From assembly GCA_965247435.1 (NCBI GenBank), contig OZ252019.1, forward strand, positions 3,844,001 through 3,908,000: a DNA stretch of 64,000 nt. The letters run 5' to 3'. Origin of the DNA: Ilyomonas sp965247435 (GTDB lineage Bacteria > Bacteroidota > Bacteroidia > Chitinophagales > Chitinophagaceae). The notes beneath the pieces are model-generated. The model had not been told where the DNA came from and searched no databases. It saw only the letters and a list, made by a program, of their open reading frames with translations. Every line of letters begins with the position of its first letter. The stretch's first letter is position 1. Of this stretch, positions 59,730 to 64,000 are shown in pieces. Made by a program: the position numbers and the translations under genes.

Positions 59730-61880
59730 ATGCCTGTGCATTGCGGCTTGTTGATGAAGACAGTACCGACGCGGCTATACTTTTGTGTTGGTTTATTAAT
59801 CAGAATCCATTATTACGGAAAGGAAGATTATGCGCCAATCAATGGCAGCTATCAGCCCTTTGCACAAGTGGAGCCGCTGAGTACCGCCTTTAAGGCCCTG
59901 TACAATGGCAACATTGCTGCCATGAGCGTGAACATCACCCAGTTCAGCAAGCCCTTGCTGTACAACTACGGCTACGACCAGCTCAACCGGCTGGTAAGCA
60001 TGCGGGTGTACCGCAACACCCCGGTGGGCAACCTCAACACCAATGTATGGAACCCGATAGCCATTAACGACTATAATGAAGACATCGCTTACGATGCCAG
60101 CGGCAACATACTGAAGTACAAGCGCTACGCAGACAATGCTACCCTGATGGATAGCCTGAGCTATAAATATTATAACGGCACCAATAAGCTCAACAGCATC
60201 AAAGACAATGTATCGCCAACTGCCTTTACGACCGATATAGATAGCCAGGGCAATACCAACTACGACTATGACGTCATCGGTAACCTGACGAAGGATTCAG
60301 CGGCAGGCATTGGCGCCAGCGGTATTGAGTGGACGGTGTATGGCAAGATAGCAAAGATCACCAGGACCAATGGCACTGTTATTACCTACACCTACGATGC
60401 GGGCGGCAACCGGCAGAGCAAGAAAGTAGCGGGCGCTGCCAGCGGTAACGGCGAGACCTGGTACGTGCGGGATGCATCGGGCAATGTGATTGGTGTGTAT
60501 ACGGTAGGTGATAACACGGTCAACAGCGGTGCCATGACGCTCACGGAGCTCGACCTGTATGGCAGCAGCCGCTTAGGGATGCTGCGGCCACGCATTAACA
60601 TGACGGCTACAGCGCCTGCCAGGACGTACATGAATGGGTTGGGCAGCGTAGGCTACAGCAGTACCTTTATGCGGGGCAGGAAGCTCTATGAGCTGACCAA
60701 CCACTTGGGCAACGTGCTGGCTACGATCTCGGACAAGAAGATCGGGGTGCCTTCCGGCAGTACCATTTCGTACTACACCGCCGACCTTATTTCTGCCAAT
60801 GACTACTATCCCTTCGGAATGCTGCAAAACAACCGCAGCTTTACCGCTGGCAGTACTAAGTATAGGTACGGGTTTAACGGGAAGGAAAATGATAATGAGA
60901 TCAAAGGAGACGGTAACCAGCAGGACTATGGAATGCGCATCTATGACCCAAGAACAGGCAGGTTCTTAAGCGTTGACCCGTTAACTGCTAAGTATCCGGA
61001 ACTTACCCCTTACCAGTTTGCAAGCAACAGACCAATAGATGGAATAGATCTGGATGGATTAGAGTTTGCAAATAAAATAGCAGAAAATGCTTATTATCAT
61101 CGTAGTCCCGGATTGAACTTACCTAAGCCGGCACCTGCAACGATTCCTGTTTCCACATCATCAATCCAGGCTTCTTATAAGGATAACGCGTACGTAAAGT
61201 CGGGCCAACAAGCAGCATTTGTACCAAGCAGGGTGCCGGAGGAGCATATGGCTGCGCCAGATACCTATCGGGAAAGAGGTTTGATTGGCCCTAAATCAAT
61301 AGTTAAAGAAGACCTTGGCATCAGCAAGCAAAATTATTACAATGCAGTAGGCGATAATATAGCCGGTGGTCCTATTGGAGCAGGAACATATATGTTTTAT
61401 GGAGAAAAGGCATCTTTTTACGGAGCAGCCGGCGACCAGATGGCATTCTCGTTTGGTGGTGTTTCGGGTGAAGGCTTTTTGTCTAAACCTATAAGTATAA
61501 CAACGCAAACGTCCGTACCACAAACAGAAACTGCTGTTGAGGCGGGAATACAACTTGATTGGAGTAGAATTAATTATAAAGGAGAAACTGCTTCACAACA
61601 TGTAAGTCTACATAATATGGATAATACTTTAAAGCCCCTTCATGGAGTTTTTAATGGTTCTGCTGAAACAATAACAAATGCTGCTTGGAAGAATAAAGGA
61701 AATATTCAGCCGATTAGACAAAAAAATGGTAATGATTTATATATTATTCCATATTTGAATGCAGGATACGAGGGAGGCGGCGAAGGAAGTCGTTCTACCT
61801 TAAATAATGTTTCAATTATCACAATTGGAGGAACTAATAAGTTAGTTACCGCTTTCCCTAGTTTAAGAACATCTAAATAA
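59730..61880 (+). CDS. RHS-repeat protein fragment with C-terminal toxin-like domain, N-terminally truncated
   Basis: A 716-residue frame carrying the end of an RHS/YD-repeat protein. Similarity to the family begins only at about base 59830 (YAPINGSYQPFAQVEP); the first 33 residues do not belong, and the frame starts 32 bp from the divergent coiled-coil gene. YD-like repeats follow (DYDVIGNLTKD, VITYTYDAGGNRQSK). The RHS core end is GFNGKENDNEI, QDYGMRIYDPRTGRFLSVDPL and ASNRPIDGIDLDG near residue 440. The C-terminal tip, after residue 600, has HVSLHNMDNTLKPLHGVFNG and IPYLNAGYEGGGEGSRSTL, resembling small nuclease-type toxins. GC content drops sharply in the tip. Usual full-length members exceed 1000 residues. 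Confidence 0.88.
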   Translation: MPVHCGLLMKTVPTRLYFCVGLLIRIHYYGKEDYAPINGSYQPFAQVEPLSTAFKALYNGNIAAMSVNITQFSKPLLYNYGYDQLNRLVSMRVYRNTPVGNLNTNVWNPIAINDYNEDIAYDASGNILKYKRYADNATLMDSLSYKYYNGTNKLNSIKDNVSPTAFTTDIDSQGNTNYDYDVIGNLTKDSAAGIGASGIEWTVYGKIAKITRTNGTVITYTYDAGGNRQSKKVAGAASGNGETWYVRDASGNVIGVYTVGDNTVNSGAMTLTELDLYGSSRLGMLRPRINMTATAPARTYMNGLGSVGYSSTFMRGRKLYELTNHLGNVLATISDKKIGVPSGSTISYYTADLISANDYYPFGMLQNNRSFTAGSTKYRYGFNGKENDNEIKGDGNQQDYGMRIYDPRTGRFLSVDPLTAKYPELTPYQFASNRPIDGIDLDGLEFANKIAENAYYHRSPGLNLPKPAPATIPVSTSSIQASYKDNAYVKSGQQAAFVPSRVPEEHMAAPDTYRERGLIGPKSIVKEDLGISKQNYYNAVGDNIAGGPIGAGTYMFYGEKASFYGAAGDQMAFSFGGVSGEGFLSKPISITTQTSVPQTETAVEAGIQLDWSRINYKGETASQHVSLHNMDNTLKPLHGVFNGSAETITNAAWKNKGNIQPIRQKNGNDLYIIPYLNAGYEGGGEGSRSTLNNVSIITIGGTNKLVTAFPSLRTSK

Positions 61881-61886
61881 AAATTT

Positions 61887-62132
61887 ATGAATAATAATAA
61901 TTTTCATGTTGCGTGGTGTCCTTTTTGTAACCAAGGATGGGTAGAAATAGTAAAAGATGCTGGTAATGGCAAAATGCTTTTGTTATGTGCAGAATGTGAT
62001 ACTACATGGGATAATCCAAATGATCTAAAATTTGATAAACCCATAGAAGACTATAAATTAATTGGTAATTTAGAAATTCCTTCAATAAATGAGGTGCAGG
62101 AAATTGGTTGGGATAAAAGGTTAATATCCTGA
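61887..62132 (+). CDS. Small zinc-ribbon protein, candidate immunity protein for the RHS tip
   Basis: An 81-residue acidic protein with two Cys pairs (WCPFCNQG and LCAECDTTW), which look like a zinc ribbon. It starts 6 bp after the RHS stop codon on the same strand. Position directly after a toxin-tipped RHS gene is the usual place of an immunity gene. Base composition is as AT-rich as the toxin tip. It matches no family I can name; the immunity role is inferred from place only. Confidence 0.65.
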   Translation: MNNNNFHVAWCPFCNQGWVEIVKDAGNGKMLLLCAECDTTWDNPNDLKFDKPIEDYKLIGNLEIPSINEVQEIGWDKRLIS

Positions 62133-62181
62133 TCTTACTTAATTTTTTATTCACCAGCTTAACTCTGCATAAGAATACGTT

Positions 62182-62664
62182 GCATTGACCAACCACTTAG
62201 GCAATGTGCTGGATCAAAGTTGCTGCCATTGTCCGGAGGAGATAAAGGAAATTTATTGAAACCACTTAAAGTGTTTCCTGTTACTGCTACAGCTGAATAC
62301 ACAGTTGCTGCAGATAAAGTCGTTGCTTAGGGTATAAATGGAGCAAAATTTACGGTAGGATAAATTACCAAAATACTAACACCTTCAGAAGGAGACAAAA
62401 TGGTTCTTTATAGGGGCATGACCGGAACGGAGGGAGGATAAGGAACACTTTTTAGCAACTACGCAAGAATATGCAGCTTCCTATTCCTCAAAGGTTACTG
62501 CATTTGAAATATCCCGTTCCAGGTTTAAAAGGTTAGTCAATGAAGGTCTGGTTGAAACAAAGTCAGGCATCAATTCAATAACCCGCCCAATAGGTGCGGA
62601 AGTTGCAGTTTCCAATCAGATTATAAAAAAGCAAATATTAAATAGTGCAGTAAAAAATAGATAA
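62182..62664 (+). pseudogene. Decayed RHS C-terminal tip, ADP-ribosyltransferase-like
   Basis: Begins with a copy of the RHS phrase TNHLGNVL (62185-62211), as in the gene upstream. After a frame change it reads GGDKGNLLKPLKVFPVTATAEYTVAADKVVA, stop, INGAKFTVG, stop, then GDKMVLYRGMTGTEGG and stop. After another shift it ends FLATTQEYAASYSSKVTAFEISRSRFKRLV...IIKKQILNSAVKNR with a stop at 62664. LYRG and FLATTQEYAASY resemble ADP-ribosyltransferase toxins. At least three stops and two frameshifts are present, so it is a displaced toxin module that has decayed. It fills the 603-bp gap between two small genes. Confidence 0.75.
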
Positions 62665-62735
62665 TGAATAGCTATTGCTATGATAAATTTAAAAGTCAAT
62701 TGTTAGTAAGCAGAGAGGTAGGATTAAACATTTGA

Positions 62736-62936
62736 ATGCTTAAATTTACTAAAGATGAATTATTGGATAACAATAACCTTTACAGATTTTTCATAACGCC
62801 AGGATATATGCTGAAGGACAGGCTTGTTCCAACTTTAAATATTGCATTCTGTCCTTTCTGCGGAACTAGTTTATTCAAATTTTATAAAGATGACAGCTAC
62901 GTGAATGAGGATGATAGTAGTTTTTTATACTTATAA
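62736..62936 (+). CDS. Small protein with CPFCG motif, possible orphan immunity protein
   Basis: A 66-residue protein with one Cys pair (FCPFCG near residue 38), N-terminal helical part LKFTKDELLDNNNLYRFF. It is 72 bp downstream of the decayed toxin tip, the expected place of that tip's immunity gene. The CPFC motif is shared with the small protein at 61887, though the rest differs. A second Cys pair is missing, so it may be truncated or fold differently. Confidence 0.5.
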   Translation: MLKFTKDELLDNNNLYRFFITPGYMLKDRLVPTLNIAFCPFCGTSLFKFYKDDSYVNEDDSSFLYL

Positions 62937-63020
62937 TCATTGTTTCCTTTACAGTAGTTGAACCAAAGACGTTGGATTATTCTCTGATTCCAAACTGTCA
63001 GCTTTTTTGGGACACTTACA

Positions 63021-63482
63021 CTATTCAATTACTCCCATATTGTATTTTCTGGTAACGTACTTCCCGTTAATACTTTCTACCCATTTGCCGTTTTTTAATG
63101 GTTTGAAATATTTCAGAACTTCGATCTTTGTTGGTTGTCCGTTTATGGGAATGGCAGCAGTATAATCTTTTAAGGTGTCCAGTGAGTTTTCAAAATAACC
63201 TTTGGCAAATAATTTATTGTTTTTAAAGACTTCAAAGTATGATTTACCCATAGGATCAAAAATGACAAACTTTAACCGGGTGTTTTCACTGTACTGAATC
63301 TTAAATGTATCATTTAGTACAATATCATTTGTGATTGATAACATCCCTACACCGGCTATGTTCAACTCGATTGGATATTTAGCCTGGGCCTTGCATAAAA
63401 ATGAAGAGAAGATTATAAAGTAACTTAAAGTAACTTTTACAATTAAGTCCTTAGATTTATAGGACAACAAAGAATTTTTCAT
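63021..63482 (-). CDS. Hypothetical secreted protein
   Basis: A 153-residue protein with an N-terminal signal peptide (SYFIIFSSFLCKAQA, cleavage after residue 33) and a beta-rich remainder (KYPIELNIAGVGMLSITNDIVLNDTFKI). No family recognised. It directly follows the right-edge gene (45 bp) on the same strand. In that position it could be an immunity protein for a toxin-tipped partner; this is speculative. Confidence 0.6.
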   Translation of the reverse strand: MKNSLLSYKSKDLIVKVTLSYFIIFSSFLCKAQAKYPIELNIAGVGMLSITNDIVLNDTFKIQYSENTRLKFVIFDPMGKSYFEVFKNNKLFAKGYFENSLDTLKDYTAAIPINGQPTKIEVLKYFKPLKNGKWVESINGKYVTRKYNMGVIE

Positions 63483-63526
63483 ATCAAAACATTAATTAGT
63501 GACGATTCTTTTTATAGCCTGATACA

Positions 63527-64000
63527 TTATTGATGTTGGCCTTGAATGGTTACCGTATGTTCAAAGTTTTCATGGGAGTTTTGAGGCGCGCCATTAAAAG
63601 GCGTATGATAATTATTATTTACCGTTATTGTTACCTTCATTCCTTGCTTTTGTAAGTAGGCCTGAGCTGCTTTCATTCTATCATTTGCTGTAGCAGGACC
63701 AGACAGGCTTACAGACACGCTTATATTTTTAGCATCAGCGTAACTTTTTGAAAAATCTTTTTTAGCACTGTTTATACTATTTGCCAGTGCTGCAGTTGTA
63801 CTTTCAATTGGAGCATCTGCTGTGCCGTTGTCAGACGCCCGCGGGGAATAGTCGTAAGTGTACGCTTTATAATAAGGTAAGCGTTTCTGCGCACTATAGG
63901 CATTTGTTTCAGACTTATCCTGTGCCAGGGAAGCATATTTGGGGTTATCTGCATCAGCAATGCCAAAATACTGAAATTTATCCGGTCTTGCATTTTCATC
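63527..64000 (-). CDS. C-terminal part of a protein running off the right edge, RHS-associated candidate
   Basis: The frame is open from base 64000 to the stop at 63527, 157 visible residues; its true start lies outside the window. It begins DENARPDKFQYFGIADADNPKY and has RLPYYKAYTYDYSPRASDNG, then an Ala/Ser-rich helix (LANSINSAKKDFSKSYADAK) and ends VTIQGQHQ. The last 60 residues (NDRMKAAQAYLQKQGMKVTITV) have an OmpA-like or bacterial-OmpA-domain flavour, but I cannot name a family. Given the surrounding RHS material it may be the tip of another polymorphic toxin or a cell-surface protein. Confidence 0.6.
   Translation of the reverse strand, partial: DENARPDKFQYFGIADADNPKYASLAQDKSETNAYSAQKRLPYYKAYTYDYSPRASDNGTADAPIESTTAALANSINSAKKDFSKSYADAKNISVSVSLSGPATANDRMKAAQAYLQKQGMKVTITVNNNYHTPFNGAPQNSHENFEHTVTIQGQHQ

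Overview
The window looks like a chromosome segment from a Bacteroidota bacterium, most likely Chitinophagaceae or a close relative. Supporting signs are the lack of Shine-Dalgarno sequences, a plastocyanin-like protein with a C-terminal type IX secretion sorting domain, a DsbD-like fusion, a UpxY-type antiterminator in front of the capsule/exopolysaccharide operon, TAnnTTTG-like promoter boxes and an RHS protein of the Bacteroidota type. This assignment is inferred from gene content; there is no rRNA gene.

Layout. (1) 1-5.2 kb is accessory: a convergent restriction-modification pair cut by the left edge, an IS3-family element whose orfA carries a 20-bp palindrome that breaks its frame, two one-gene cassette-like units bounded by imperfect inverted repeats, and an exact-period array of eight 20-bp palindromic repeats. 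(2) 5.3-15.9 kb holds an unknown protein, an intergenic stretch full of perfect inverted repeats, a GH5 hydrolase, a copper protein, GH39 and GH130 enzymes, a DsbD-like reductase and a sialate-O-acetylesterase-like lipoprotein. No SusC/SusD pair is present. (3) 16-49.2 kb is a polysaccharide locus, almost all on the minus strand. It is read from a UpxY-like antiterminator (49175) to a strong intrinsic terminator (17345). Order: UDP-HexNAc dehydrogenase and epimerase; Wza-like export lipoprotein; Wzc-like tyrosine kinase; ABC flippase; five GT4/GT2 transferases; Wzy-like protein; deacetylase; GNAT; two GT4; PglC-like phosphoglycosyl transferase; ATP-grasp; HAD; PglE-like aminotransferase; PglF-like dehydratase; and a nucleotide-sugar/C-methyltransferase module ending in a GT2. 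A separate acyltransferase lies beyond the terminator.

(4) 49.7-59.7 kb holds a possible regulator, a GH13 glucosidase, a Crp/Fnr - methyltransferase - NmrA accessory block flanked by another cassette-like repeat, TreZ, an alkyltransferase-like protein, a DUF5522-like protein, TrmB and a coiled-coil protein. (5) 59.7-64 kb is an RHS/polymorphic-toxin area: an N-terminally truncated RHS core with an AT-rich C-terminal tip, a small zinc-ribbon neighbour that may be its immunity protein, a decayed second toxin tip with its own possible immunity gene, a secreted orphan, and the end of another protein running off the right edge.

How the genes fit together. The polysaccharide locus appears to make a bacillosamine-like amino sugar on undecaprenyl phosphate (dehydratase, aminotransferase, then PGT), extend it with GT4/GT2 enzymes, flip it with an ABC half-transporter and export or polymerise it through Wzy/Wzc/Wza-like proteins. 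UpxY would keep RNA polymerase going over roughly 31 kb. The most unusual signals are the 20-bp palindrome insertion in the IS, the cassette-like repeats whose ends contain the stop codon of the adjoining gene, the 8 x 20-bp dyad array, the hairpin-rich intergenic region at 6.1-6.5 kb and the layered toxin remnants at the right end.
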